Source: Bryum argenteum
Taxonomy: Eukaryota; Streptophyta; Bryopsida; Bryales; Bryaceae
DNA: 64,000 nucleotides
Direction: 5' to 3'
Assembly (NCBI GenBank): GCA_037043015.1
Contig: CM073331.1
Coordinates: 2,005,501 to 2,069,500 of the forward strand
The notes below the pieces were generated by a model that was not told where the DNA came from, did not search any database, and worked only from the letters and a program-made list of their open reading frames with translations. Within the stretch, counting starts at the first letter, position 1; each line of letters begins with the position of its first letter. Of the stretch, positions 21,489 through 32,051 are shown one piece after another. The translations under genes were made by a program, and so were the position numbers.

Positions 21489-21962
21489 TTTGAGGTTTAA
21501 CCTACGCAATCATGAGTGACCCCTCATCGTTACCGCTCTTAATCCGCTGAGTATAGCCATGTATCCAATGTCCATCACTCCAATTCAATAGATATATAGT
21601 CGGCCTTTTTGCAATTTGATTGATCCGGAATCTATCTTCCTATAATTTGGTAGATCTATAATCCCCTTTAAGTTGCCTAAGAGAAAAATCTTGCCCCGAT
21701 TGAGTTTGGATGCTTATAATAGGCAACAAGAAATAAGCAAATGAAACTAAACCCATCAAGTTCCTAGTGCACAACAAAATAAAATTCAAAACAATTTGTT
21801 GTGAGTTCATAGCTTGTGAGTCATGTTGAAAAGAGGAATAAGTCAATTAGTGAGTCATGTTGAAGAGAGTAAATATTGTACTTGAGAAGCTTGTATAAAG
21901 AAGCAATTAGATGAGTTCGTCGAAAACGTGTTCCAAAGAAAAATAGGATCAGCTTGTAGATC
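21489..21962 (+). repeat. 3' modules of unit 9
   Basis: Both 3' modules, the second cut short near 21,800, then a few 35-bp motif copies. No gene. Confidence 0.6.
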
Positions 21963-22248
21963 ATTACTACTGAAAAGAAGGGGGTTTGCAAGGTTACAAA
22001 CATTGCTTTTGTATAAATGTTGCTCAAGAGTAAGAATGTATTAAATAGAACTTGCTTCAACAACGTTTTCAAGTAATAAGTAACATTATTAGTTAAGTTA
22101 TCAATAACGTTGCTTGGTGATTCGATAGGGTTGCTTATTTTCTTGAGAACGTTGCTTAAGCAATTTCCAAAACGTTGCTACACTTGAACAATATTCAAGT
22201 AAAAAAATGTTGCAAATTCTCCCCGAAGGAAAAAAACTTGTGGTAGTG
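21963..22248. mobile_element. CACTA-type foldback MITE, ends decayed
   Basis: Left end ATTACTACTGAAAAGAAGG; right end TGTGGTAGTG followed by CAT. Foldback interior, 286 bp. Confidence 0.65.
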
Positions 22249-22954
22249 CATATTCAAAAGACCAATTAGATCACCTAGTAAGTCATGTTCGAAACAACAA
22301 TAGGAAAAGCTTGTCATTCATGTATAAATAGTACTTAAATTAGCTTGTGAGTCATGTTCAAAAGAGCAATTAAAGTCAAATTGTAAGTCATGTTCCAAAG
22401 AGCAACAATATGAGCTTGTCGGTTACACTCAAAAGAACAATTATATCGAACTTCCTCTACGTGTGTAAGGATTTTAAAGCTTCATTCTCCAAGGTGATAG
22501 GTAAGGTAAAGTAACCTCTTAGACGAGATGATAATAATTTTATAATCGATTTTTAGAAATTTATTGACTTAGGCCAACTATAAGATATAATGATGAGATG
22601 TCTTGTCATGATTTTTTGAATTTATGTTCAAGGCTGAGGAAAATGACGTGTACTAGGCTAATAAACCTAGAGTAGTCTTTTTAAGCAAAGTAACAATCCT
22701 AGATTTGACCATATGTAATTATCCACGACCCTTCAACATCACTTTTATCTATAAAATCTAAATATTTCTGCAAATGTTGAATCATCAACAAATATGTGGT
22801 ACAAATTCATTTCAAGAATATGCCAATTTAAATATGCCACTTGTTTCTATATGATTTCTACACGGCTAATTCTCATTATGTAAACTAGAAGCTTCGGCGT
22901 CACAACTATGAGTTCACTGCGCATCCCTTCATCTGAAAAGCACTTGTACCTCAG
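22249..22954 (+). repeat. 35-bp motifs and upstream module of copy 10
   Basis: Minisatellite copies to about 22,450. An unrelated 150-base AT-rich stretch, with a small inverted scrap of B3 sequence (CGAACTTCCTCTACGTGTGT, about 22,448), comes next. The upstream module follows from GGAAAATGACGTGTACTAGG. CRE-like variant GGCGTCA near 22,895. Confidence 0.55.
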
Positions 22955-22962
22955 TATAAATA
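22955..22962 (+). promoter_or_regulatory. TATA box of B3 copy 10
   Basis: TATAAATA, 79 bases before the ATG at 23034. Confidence 0.5.
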
Positions 22963-23892
22963 TGCGTTGCCTTTTGTAATGTAATCATGTTTTTGACTCT
23001 GTCTTCAATTTGGTAGTAGCTTTGTATTGCATTATGGCGCGAGTTGTCGCGAAGTAGTTGAGCGTCGAGGACAACTCCATACATGCAAGACAACAACCCA
23101 GTTTGTTATGCCCAAGGCGTAACAAATGGTTGAACCCTAGTGAGGAGTCGATCTCCATGCGCATTAGGTTTTCGGTGATCATGGGAGCGTGTGGGAAATG
23201 AAGATTCGAAATCCTTTTGCATGTAAGGTCACCCTGCCTATTTCCGTCCGATTAAGCAAGTCTTGCACTTACATATAAAATCAAAATCAGACTGTGGATT
23301 TTCTTCCCCAACTTAGCAAATGGAAGTATAAGATAATGCAACTGTAAAAATCAATTTTCGATAAAAACTCAATTTACAGTGAAATTCTATAATCTAGAAT
23401 AGTAGATGCCTGTTAGTGGACATAGCCATATCTAAAAACGTGGAAGTTTCAACCAATACTAGAGATATTTCTGACGCAGTGCCGAGGTGATTGAACGTAA
23501 AAGTGGAGAAAATCAGGCCTAAAACCGGCATGGGCATGTGATTGCAACCGAGCTGTAATGTAATCAAAAAAATATTAAAAATGGCCTCCTTGCATGAAAA
23601 AGCAACCCTCTGCAATAAGATGCCATATTAACGTGTTCGACGGCACTGTTACTGCATGCTGAGCACAATCGACTGACGGTTGTTTCTCATCTAAATCCGT
23701 CCAGCTCCCTTCATTCATCCGTCTGATTCTCCCCTATAACCGGCCATTTATCATCACTCACAGTTTTGCAGTGCACTGTCACGGATTTGTGTTGTACAGT
23801 GACAACATCGGTTTCGTTAAAAGTGCAATCGAGTATGTAAAAGTGCACATTGACGAAGTTTTTTTAAATTCATGAAGTTCACTGAAAATTTT

Positions 23893-24310
23893 GACCATAT
23901 GGAGGGTTTAGGAAGTGCCTCACCTCCTTGAACATGAGCAAGGTTGATTACCAATATGGAGGGGGTGTGCCATGTGCCTCACCTCCTTGAACATGAGCAA
24001 GGTTGATTACCAATATGGAGGGGGTGTGCCATGTGCCTCACCTCCTTGAACTTGAGCAAGGTAAAGTACCAATATGGAGGGGGTGTGCCATGTGCCTCAC
24101 CTCCTTGAACTTGGACAAGGCTAGTCACCAATGTGGAAAGAGCGTGCCATGTGCCTCACCCTTTGAACATGAGCAAGGCTAATTACGAATGTAAAGAGGG
24201 TTGCCATGTGCCTCACCTTCTTGAATTTCAATAACTAACACTAAAAATTCAAGCAAAGTGTGTAAAATGTGTCTCACTCTTTCAAGAATGAGCAAGGCTA
24301 ATTAGATATA
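23893..24310. repeat. 59-bp tandem array, forward orientation
   Basis: Seven or so units of 59 bp, each with GGGGGTGTGCCATGTGCCTC, then ACCTCCTTGAAC and GAGCAAGG. The central three are nearly identical, and decay increases toward 24,300. Confidence 0.9.
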
Positions 24311-25454
24311 TCTTAAAAAAATTAGACCTTTCTACTCCGGTAGGGTTGTTGCTATGCAACCCAGTGATGTGCTTGATGTCGTCTCATGACAGAAGGGTGA
24401 GCAAGGCATCAGTAATACCTAATCCAAAGCAAAGTCACAATCCAAAGCAAATTTTAGAGACTAGTGTCTTCGAGCTAGAAGTAAGAGCAGCATTTGGGAT
24501 GGGGCTTACCAGCTAGGGTGATACTCAAAGGACGACTGCTGTGCGGCGGTGGTGTTATTTACCTTGGAGCTGCCGATTTGAAGCAAGGTCGTAATTGGTT
24601 GCACTCCTCGATTGGATTGGATACCGATTTGGAGAGATAATGTCGCTCTTAGAGACTGGGATTTGACACGGTGAATATTTTCTAACGGTAATCAAAATTA
24701 GGGTTTTCAGATTTGGTGCGAGGTGGCACAAGCTCTGCAACCTCAGGCTAACGATGAGGATAGTGAGCGTTGAGTATGAAACGGGATACTCAGTTTTTAG
24801 GTACTTTGCAGTCAACCGGCGCCTCTTCGTGGACATGTTGCGTAGTGTAGTGCAAAGACAACATTCACAAAAACTCAAAGAAATAGGCAACAACAAATGG
24901 AGATATGTCAAAGTCAATAGCCCTTCTCTTTCAGAGTTCAATTTGCATATACATGTCATTGCTTTTAGCAAAAATTGTGCATAAATGTAATATCTAGGTA
25001 ACTAGTCAAATTAATTTGTTTGAGCCAGAGGCATTTGTAATAGGTTGCTTAGGTTTCTTAATACCGGTAATGCATGTTTGAGGAATGCATTCGATTTCCG
25101 ATCGGTGTCGCATACATGTGGTGTTCTTAGTATCTAGACTCAACATTTTGTTCAGTGGGTTGGAGTATTGTTACCTGATTTCTATCATAAGTCTTCAGTT
25201 TTGTTTGAAATTTGACATCTGTCATCTTTTCATTGCTTGAAAGTGACGTGGATGTTTTAGAATTTGACGTGAAAACTTTAATGTGACACTACCACAGTGC
25301 AAGTTTGAGTTTCATGTTTAAATTTCTAAAAAATTAATAATCATATGGGGAAGATCATCCTTAGAGAGTTCACTAAATGAAAAAGTCTCGTATTTTTAAC
25401 AACAAACGTGGACCTCCAAGGTTGATTGCAGTTAATTCATAAAGTTCATGTTTT
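24311..25454. other. Middle of nested element, no gene supported
   Basis: Contains GC-richer sequence around 24,600-24,840 and open frames on both strands (76 codons + at 24,754; 138 codons - at 24,971-24,555). Neither has a motif that I can name. A captured gene scrap is possible but unproven. Confidence 0.35.
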
Positions 25455-25915
25455 GAAACACGGGTATTGGGTGAGGCATGTGCCATACGACTTCAAGCTC
25501 TCAAATTTGTTTTGTTTGAGTTGGAGGTTTTGAGGTGAGGCATGTGCCACACCCCTTCAAGCTCTTGAAGTTTTCTCAAGTTTTGGGTTTTGGGGTGTGA
25601 CATGTGTTACACTCCTTCAAGCTTTGTACTCTTTTCAAATTGTGAATTTTAGTGTGAGGCATGTGCCACACCCCTTCAAGCTCTTGAAGTTTTCAAGATG
25701 TTAGTCTTGGGGTGAGGCATGTGCCACACCTCTTCAAGCTCTTGGAGATTTTTGAGATGTTTGGGTTTAGGGTATGGCATATGCCACACCCCTTCAAAAG
25801 CTTGAAATTTTTTCAAGGTGTGGGTTTGGGGGTGTGACATGTGTTGCTCCCTTCAAGCTCTTGTAGTTTTCATGATTTGAAGCATGGTGTGTGGCATGTG
25901 TTTCACCCCTTATTT
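25455..25915. repeat. About 60-bp tandem array, inverse of the 23.9-kb array
   Basis: Seven to eight units carry GTGAGGCATGTGCCACACCC, then CTTCAAGCTC. The inverse complement of this motif matches the GGGTGTGCCATGTGCCTCAC motif of the first array, so the two arrays form a long interrupted inverted repeat. Confidence 0.85.
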
Positions 25916-27145
25916 CAACTTTCACATACTTTTATGTTCAAAATTAAAATGACAAGTACAAATGAATCAGAATCTAGTCAAGTTTCTCATACCGGAAATT
26001 TATTGATTTTCCAATTACCTTTGAAATGTTTATTTGTAGAAGCATTCTAATTGATACATTCAATTGTGAACAAGAAAATAGATAAGAAGGTTTCAAGCTA
26101 TTCCATTAAAATGAAATTGTTCTTTAACTTAATTGCTACTAGTGCTTTTGTTACAATTATCTTACACTAACATACTATTTTTATAGAAATACATGTTTTA
26201 CAACAATTAGGAAGTTGTTATTAGATTTAATAGATGGAAATTGACTATTCAAGTATTTTAGAAGGATTAATTACTCTCATCTTTCAATTAAGATTGTACC
26301 ACATAATGAAGTGCATGAGGTACAAACTAAGTGAGGCACATGTTACTCTTGTTCTTTTATAAATTTTTGATGTGTGGATCTTAGGTGAAACATGTGCCAC
26401 ACTCCTTTGAGTATTCTTAGAAACCAATTTAGAGCAAGAAGTTTTGACATGTATCTCACCTCTCATTCAAATTCGAGACTTTGCAAGTACTTTACTTGGT
26501 TAAAACACATGATGGGTAGATGATTTACTTTGGGATCATATTTATATATTGATTTTTATCGAAAAATAAATATATTGTATACCCATGAAGATAGGGACTC
26601 ATAAATCATCAATTAGTGCCTTCATAGCCATGCTTGGATAATTTGAACAAATACTTCAATTATGCCAACATTTGGACATTTAACACTTCTCTTTCACTAT
26701 TGGCTTTTGGTTCACTAGACTCCATAGTCTTGTATTTTTCTTTGTTGCTAATTTAGAAAGAGAGAGTCGGTCTTAGGTGAAGCACATGTCTCACCCTATA
26801 TTGTAATAATACTTATAAATGTGGGGTTATTGAGAAAAAATATCTATAATATCCCTTTGTGCATGTGATTCATCTCCTCCTTTAGATAGTGAAATTTGGT
26901 TTGTACTCTACATAAGTTAGGCACATAGCTTTCCATGTCAAAAGTCAAAATGTTTTGATTTAAAAGTTCAAATACTATGCAATTGTAACAAACATATAAT
27001 ATAGATGATTTGGTTTGGATTTATTTAAAACTAGAATAATATGAATTGAAATCTAACTAAAGTGTTAAGTTGTTACATATGGATTCAAAAATTTGTGAAT
27101 AGAATATTCAAAAATATTCCCATAAAAAAGTGCACATTTCACTGG
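25916..27145. other. AT-rich DNA with scattered array motif copies
   Basis: Isolated decayed copies of the GGCATGTGCCACAC motif occur near 26,330, 26,385, 26,450 and 26,780. No gene. Confidence 0.5.
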
Positions 27146-27402
27146 GCACTTTTAACGAAACCCTTGTTTAGACGGTTTTAAGCTGGATCCAAGGTCTCGG
27201 GAATGGGCAGGCGGACGGGAATAGGCAGGGTGACCGTAGAGGAAGTTGGATTGTAGTTGAGGGATGGAAGGAATTTGCTTCAGAGTACGGTTTGAAACAC
27301 GAGGATAAGGTGAAATTCTCATTTGCAATCTGCACAACATGCGGTGATAGCAAAGTTTAGAGTCTTCGTTACATGAGATACGTTTTGCTTTGCTATCCCT
27401 AA

Positions 27403-29083
27403 GAATTTGCATCGTCTAGCATAGAGGTTTACATTGCTTTCGGAATTAGTCCAATTTGGTTGTGTATTAGGCATTGCTAGAAATATGTAATGTCATCCAA
27501 ATGACTTTGGATTGATTTCAATAAAGCAACTATGTGAAGATGCTTTTGGGACTTCACTTTTACAACTTGTATTTATATCATCACTAGTCGTTTGATTTAT
27601 TCCTTTTGCGGTTATAGTTCATGCGAACAATACAAGTATTGTTTACAAACAACCATCCGCTCCAACCAAGGCTTGGGCACAGTGAGGTTCCTCATGTGTA
27701 AATGTGGGTTACTCAAATACTTGCCAATAGGAAAACCTTTTTCTTGTGGGTTACCCAAATACTTGCGCACATGCAAATCTTGTTGCAGAGCATCTTTGTA
27801 AATCCCTAAATCTCATGTTGCCTCATTTTAATCAATTTGGTCTCATTATGAGATTTGGGGTTTGATAGAAGAAATCATGAGTGACCCCGCATCCTTACTC
27901 CTCTAAAATTGTTAAGTGTAGCCATGTATCCAATGGCCATCACTCCAATTTGATTGGTATATAGTCGGCCTTCTTGTGATTTGATTGGTCTAGAATCTAT
28001 CTTTCTACAATTTGGTGGAGTAATAATCCCCTATATATTGCCTTCGAGAAAAATCTTGCACGATTGAGTTTGATGCTTATACAAGGCAACAAGAAGTTTT
28101 GTAATTTGCAAATGAAACTAAACCCACCATATTCCCACTGCATAAAAAAATAAAATTCAAAACATTCTATTGTAAGCTCATAGGTCAATTGATTGTCGAA
28201 AGATTCTTTAAGAAGGAACATATTTCACAACGAATAAATTTGAACGAAGTTTTATGAAGTACGATGTTGCTTTGAAGACAAAATGCACATATTCTACAAT
28301 AATGGAAATTGAGGGGCTTACATGAATACTCATTCCTTGTTGGAGCCATAAGTAATTGATGTACAAGGGAGCTTTTGAACGCTAATTTCTAGGAAGTGAC
28401 CAGAAAATGAGCCTAAGCAGTAACATATGTGCAATTGGAAATGGAACCTTGTATACTTCTTGTATGCCAAGGCTTGATTCATATGTTCTCTATTGCTATA
28501 AGCAACATTATCTTTTAGCACACACTCTACTCATTACTTTACAGTGTCAAATCAAGGTTTACTGCGATGAGTTTATTTATAGATGCGACCTGCGTTTAAA
28601 TAAAATTTGCGAGACTTTCACGCACCAAATATGTGTTTCAAACTTTGCCATATTCCACAGCAGTAGGTTGTATTATAATGATCCTTCAAAGATAGTTAGA
28701 GTGGCAGTATCCAAGCTACCATTGAGGACTCCGACCAAATGCGTGCCAGGCTACTCCTGGAGCAGCTCGAAGACAGTCTCGGCCGACTTTTCAATATCCC
28801 ACATAACCACCTAGCGATGATATTTTATATATGGTCATAGCACGCATATGCAAACAGATTTTAGATGGTTCCATTCTCTTCATTCTTGATCATACTTCAG
28901 ATGTACCGTTCTTCTGAGAGCAACAAGATAAGCTTGTGAGTCATATTCAACATAGCAATAAGATAAATGAGTGAGTTACATTCAAGAGAGCAATCAGTCT
29001 ACTTGTGCAGTTTGTCTAAATTAGAAATTACATCAGCCTGTGGAAGGTGTTCCATTGAAAAATAGGATCAGCTTGTGAGTCAT
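27403..29083 (+). repeat. Complete 3' modules and 35-bp motifs of unit 10
   Basis: The longest uninterrupted run of the 3' modules: first module to 27,850, second from 27,935 to about 28,860, then minisatellite copies. A 135-codon frame at 28,407-28,814 lies in the second module and is not conserved between units, so I do not call it. Confidence 0.65.
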
Positions 29084-29209
29084 CACTACTAGTAAAGAGG
29101 GGGGTTTTGCAAGATTACAAACATTGCTTTTGTGTAAACGTTGGTCAAGCATGACAACATTTTGGAACTTCTTTTAGCAACGTTTTTAAAAAATGAATAA
29201 CATTTTCAT
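29084..29209. mobile_element. CACTA-type MITE, right half deleted
   Basis: CACTACTAGTAAAGAGGGG at the left. It breaks off after AATAACATTTTCAT, directly into the 5' end of B3 copy 11, so promoter block and upstream module are deleted. Confidence 0.7.
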
Positions 29210-29224
29210 ATTGCGGCGCAAGTT

Positions 29225-29593
29225 ATGGAGCGTTCATTCACGAAGCAATTGAGCGTTCGAGGACAACTCCATACATGCAACACAAGAACAAAGTTTGTAA
29301 TGCCCAAGGCGTTTTGCGACAATTGGCTACACCCAAGTAATCCTCCGTTATTTGCATAAAAATTTCTCGTGATCGTAGGAGGGTGTGACAGGGTGTGGAG
29401 AATGAAGATCCAAAATCCTCATACATGTAAAGGAAGTTGGGTTATAGTTGAGGGATTGAAGAAATTTGCTTTAGAGTACGGTTTGAAACACAAAGGTATG
29501 GTTATATTCACATTGCAATCTGCACAACATGCGTTGCTAGCAAAGTTTACGCTATCCGTTAGACGAGATGGAATTACGCTACGTTGCCCTTAA
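29225..29593 (+). pseudogene. B3-domain unit, copy 11 (promoter deleted, one frameshift)
   Basis: ATGGAGCGTTCATTCACGAA opens a frame with QLSVRGQLHTCNTRTKFVMP and KAFCDNWLHPSN. It is cut by TAA at about 29,360 because of a short deletion where others read ATATTCATGCGC. From 29,369 the frame is open again to the family stop: RVWRMKIQNPHTCKGSWVIV, EGLKKFALEYGLKHKG, VIFTL, LAKFTLSV and LRCP. The GW Trp is Leu. The ACAGGGTGTGG duplication before it is local. One of the better preserved copies, but it has no promoter block. Confidence 0.65.
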
Positions 29594-30278
29594 AGATTGG
29601 CAAAGTCTTTCTTGCATTGAGGTTTAAATTGCTTACTGAATTTGCCGAATTTGGTTGTGTACTAGGCATTGCCTAGAAATTGGTAATGTCATGATTGTCA
29701 TCCACATAACTTTGGATTGATATCAACGAAGCAAATATTTGATAATGCTTTTGGGACTTCACTTCAATCATTTTTACAACTTGTGTTTATATCATCACCA
29801 CTCTTTTCATTTGTTCCTTTTGCGTCTATATTTCTAACCAACAATGCAATTACTGAATACGACGGCCCTCTCCACTAGCCAAAGCTTGGGCAGAGTGACA
29901 TTCCTTACATGTGAATGTGGGTTATCCAAATATATGCACATGTGGAAACCTTGTTGTTGTAGGTAACCCAAATACTTGCACACATGGAAATCTTGTTGTC
30001 ATGCATCTTTGTAAACGCATATTCATGGGATTACATGAATCCTCATCACTTGTTGGAGCCATAAGTAATTGATGTATAAGGGAGCTTTTGAATGCTAATT
30101 TCCGTTCTTCTAAGAGCAATAAGATCAACTTGTCAATCATATTCAAAAGAGGAACAAGATAAGCTTGTGAGTCATGTTCAAAAGCGCAATCATTCTACTT
30201 GTGAGTCATGTTCAAGAGAGCAATCAGTCTACTTGTGCACCTTGTCTAAATGACCAATTAGATCAGCTTGTGAGTCAT
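29594..30278 (+). repeat. 3' modules and 35-bp motifs of unit 11
   Basis: First module with two TTACCCAAATA-type blocks, a short piece of the second module (TGATGTATAAGGGAGC), then 35-bp motif copies. No gene. Confidence 0.6.
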
Positions 30279-30556
30279 CACTACTAGAAAAGAGGGGGGT
30301 ATGTAAGGTTACAAACATTTCTTTTTGTGTAAATGTTTCTAAAGAGTAACAACGTTATGGAACTTGCTTTAGCAACAATTTCAAGAACATCAGTAACATT
30401 TTCAACTAAGTTATGATTATCGTTGCTTGGTAATTTAATAAGGTTGCTTATTTCTTGAGAATGTTGCTTATGCAAGTTCCATAACGGGGATACGCTTGTG
30501 CAATATTTTAGAAAAAAATGTTGTAAATCCCTCGCCCTAAAATAATTGTGGTAGTG
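30279..30556. mobile_element. CACTA-type foldback MITE in the array
   Basis: CACTACTAGAAAAGAGGGG to TTGTGGTAGTG, with CAT on both sides; 278 bp; foldback interior. Confidence 0.75.
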
Positions 30557-31235
30557 CATAATCAAGAGAGCAATCAAATCACCTTGTGAATCATGTTCAA
30601 AAGAGCAAACAAATCAAGCCATAAGTCATGTTCTAAAGAGCAACTAATTGACAAGTTTGTCCTAGGCGCGTGCTATACTATTTGTATAACTCCCTTTTAA
30701 CTCAACCTACTGACTTGGTTGGTTGAGACTTACATCAATCTCTATGTTCATTATGAATGAACTCCATATGAACTATAGATGAACTCTAGGTGAATTGTAA
30801 GAACCAAGGAGTTTCTAATTCTAAGATGATTATATATGAACTCTAGTCACAAGATATGGATCAAGAAGTTCTTAGGTCAATGTTCTTAGGTCAACAAATC
30901 TCATTCTCCACCGACTTCAGATCATTATAAACCACAGTCGCTGCTTGGAAACCCTAGTCAATTGTATTCATCTGCAATTTGCAGGATCAATTATGCTTCT
31001 CAAGTCTCGCCAGTGACCATGTCAGACATATTATTAGCGAGTGGGTTATTATGAAGTTATAAAATTGATTGAAGTGAAGTCTCCAAAGCAATTTTGTATA
31101 TTTGCTTTATTGTTACCAAAATAAATTCAAAGTGATTTGGATGACATTACAAATTCCTATGCAATGCCTGATACATAACCAAATTGGGCTAATTCAGTAA
31201 GCAATGTAAACCTCTATGCAACTCGTTGCAAACCC
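30557..31235. repeat. Upstream module meeting an inverted unit
   Basis: The upstream module (GTGCTATACTATTTGTATAA, GAACTCTAG words, CAAGTCTCGCCAGTGACCAT) runs + to about 31,050. There it meets the 3' module of copy 12 in the opposite orientation (GCAATTTTGTATATTTGCTT). This is an inversion breakpoint. Confidence 0.65.
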
Positions 31236-31579
31236 TTATAGATAGGGAAACAAAACACCGTCTCGTCTAACGGAGACCCTAAACTTTGCTAGCAACACAT
31301 GTTGTGTAGATTGCAATGTGAAGTAACCTTATCTCCATGTCTCAAACCGTACCCTTGATTGAATTCCTTCCATCCCTCAACTATAAACCAACTTCCTTTA
31401 GATATGTAAGAATTTTGGATCTTCATTCTTCACACCCTCCCACAATCACTGGAAAACTTTGTGCGCATAGATATTAGATAATTGTCGCAAAACGCCATGG
31501 GCAAAACAAACTGTGTTGTCGTGCTCCAAATACGGAGTTGTCCTCAGACTCTCAATAGCTTCGTGAAGGAATACGCCAT
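31236..31579 (-). pseudogene. B3-domain unit, copy 12, inverted (broken)
   Basis: This is the only minus-strand copy. ATGGCGTATTCCTTCACGAA starts near the second Met of the family. The frame has substitutions, a roughly 20-base deletion at the WLHPRNHP segment (31,470), and a short loss in GATAAGGTTACTTCAC. The GSWFIVEGWKEF and LAKFRVSVRRDG landmarks are readable. Stop at 31,236. Its promoter side is replaced by a small tandem repeat. A decayed, inverted copy. Confidence 0.65.
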
Positions 31580-31695
31580 TACTAGCGATTACTAGCGAGT
31601 GGATCATTATATCATCACGCCATTACTAGCGAGTGGGTCATTATATCATCACACTCAAACTAGTGAGTGGGTCATTATATCATCACACTCATTTG
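31580..31695. repeat. 37-bp tandem repeat at inversion edge
   Basis: Three to four copies of ACTAGCGAGTGGGTCATTAT plus ATCATCACA. A related AGCGAGTGGGTTATTATGAA lies at the other edge of the inverted copy (31,035), so the repeat may mark the breakpoints. Confidence 0.75.
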
Positions 31696-32051
31696 ATTTA
31701 TTCATTTTGCGTCTATATTTCAAGCCAGTTGTGCAACTATTAAATACGGATGAGCCTATGCTCTAGCCAAGGCTTGGTCGAAGTGAGGTTAAATGCCCAT
31801 CACTCCAATTTGATTGGTATATAGTCGGCCTTCTACTGTAACTATGTAATAACGTTTTGGAACCTGTTTTAATAACGTTTTCCAGAAAATAAGTAACATT
31901 TTCAACTAATTTATGAATAACGTTGCTTAGTAATTCAATGCGGTTGCTTATTTTCTTGAGAATGTTGCTTATACAAGTTCCAGAATGTTGCTATACTTGA
32001 ACAATATTGAAGAAAAAAACGTAGCAATTCCCCTTAAGAAAAATTGTAGAG
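31696..32051 (+). repeat. 3' module with deletion junction and partial CACTA MITE
   Basis: The first 3' module is internally deleted. The second module's GGTATATAGTCGGCCTTCTA jumps at about 31,838 into a CACTA-type MITE interior that ends TTGTAGAGCAT near 32,051. The jump is almost the same as at 4.0 and 6.85 kb. Confidence 0.6.

Larger units (their letters stand above)
23810..27162. mobile_element. Nested element with GGTTTCGTTAAAAGTGC ends
   Basis: Inverted ends GGTTTCGTTAAAAGTGC (23,810-23,826) and GCACTTTTAACGAAACC (27,146-27,162), with a subterminal GTGCAC inside each. The ends resemble the TTCCGTTAAAATGGC ends of the 15.7-kb and 19.1-kb elements, suggesting one superfamily. The interior has two satellite arrays in opposite orientation and a 1.1-kb middle. 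No clear 9-bp duplication is visible at the flanks. Transposase not found. Confidence 0.65.
23226..27235. mobile_element. Outer DNA transposon inserted in B3 copy 10
   Basis: The left end GGTCACCCTGCCTATTTCCG and the right end (inverse, CGGGAATAGGCAGGGTGACC) form terminal inverted repeats of about 24 bp. GTA flanks both sides (23,223-23,225 and 27,236-27,238), a 3-bp target duplication. The left portion proper is about 580 bp and the right about 70 bp; the rest is a second, nested element. No transposase frame is recognisable. Superfamily unresolved. Confidence 0.75.
23034..27402 (+). pseudogene. B3-domain unit, copy 10, split by a 4-kb transposon
   Basis: The 5' half (23,034-23,225) starts ATGGCGCGAGTTGTCGCG and meets TAG after eight codons. 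It goes on to KIRNPFACK at the B3 core. The 3' half (27,236-27,402) continues exactly where the first stops, with RGSWIVVEGWKEFASEYGL, and ends at the family stop. The two halves join as GCATGTA and GAGGAAG, as in other copies, with GTA duplicated at the insertion. An extra T in TTCTCATTTGC shifts the frame near 27,320. Dead before or after the insertion. Confidence 0.7.

Noticed and set aside
24555-24971. 138-codon minus-strand frame as a transposase
   Set aside because: No DDE, zinc finger or other transposase motif; the opposite strand is also open, and a gene scrap cannot be told from chance.
28407-28814. 135-codon frame in the 3' module as a second gene of the unit
   Set aside because: Aligned copies at 1.25 kb and 19.65 kb have stops and shifts at different places, and no domain is visible.
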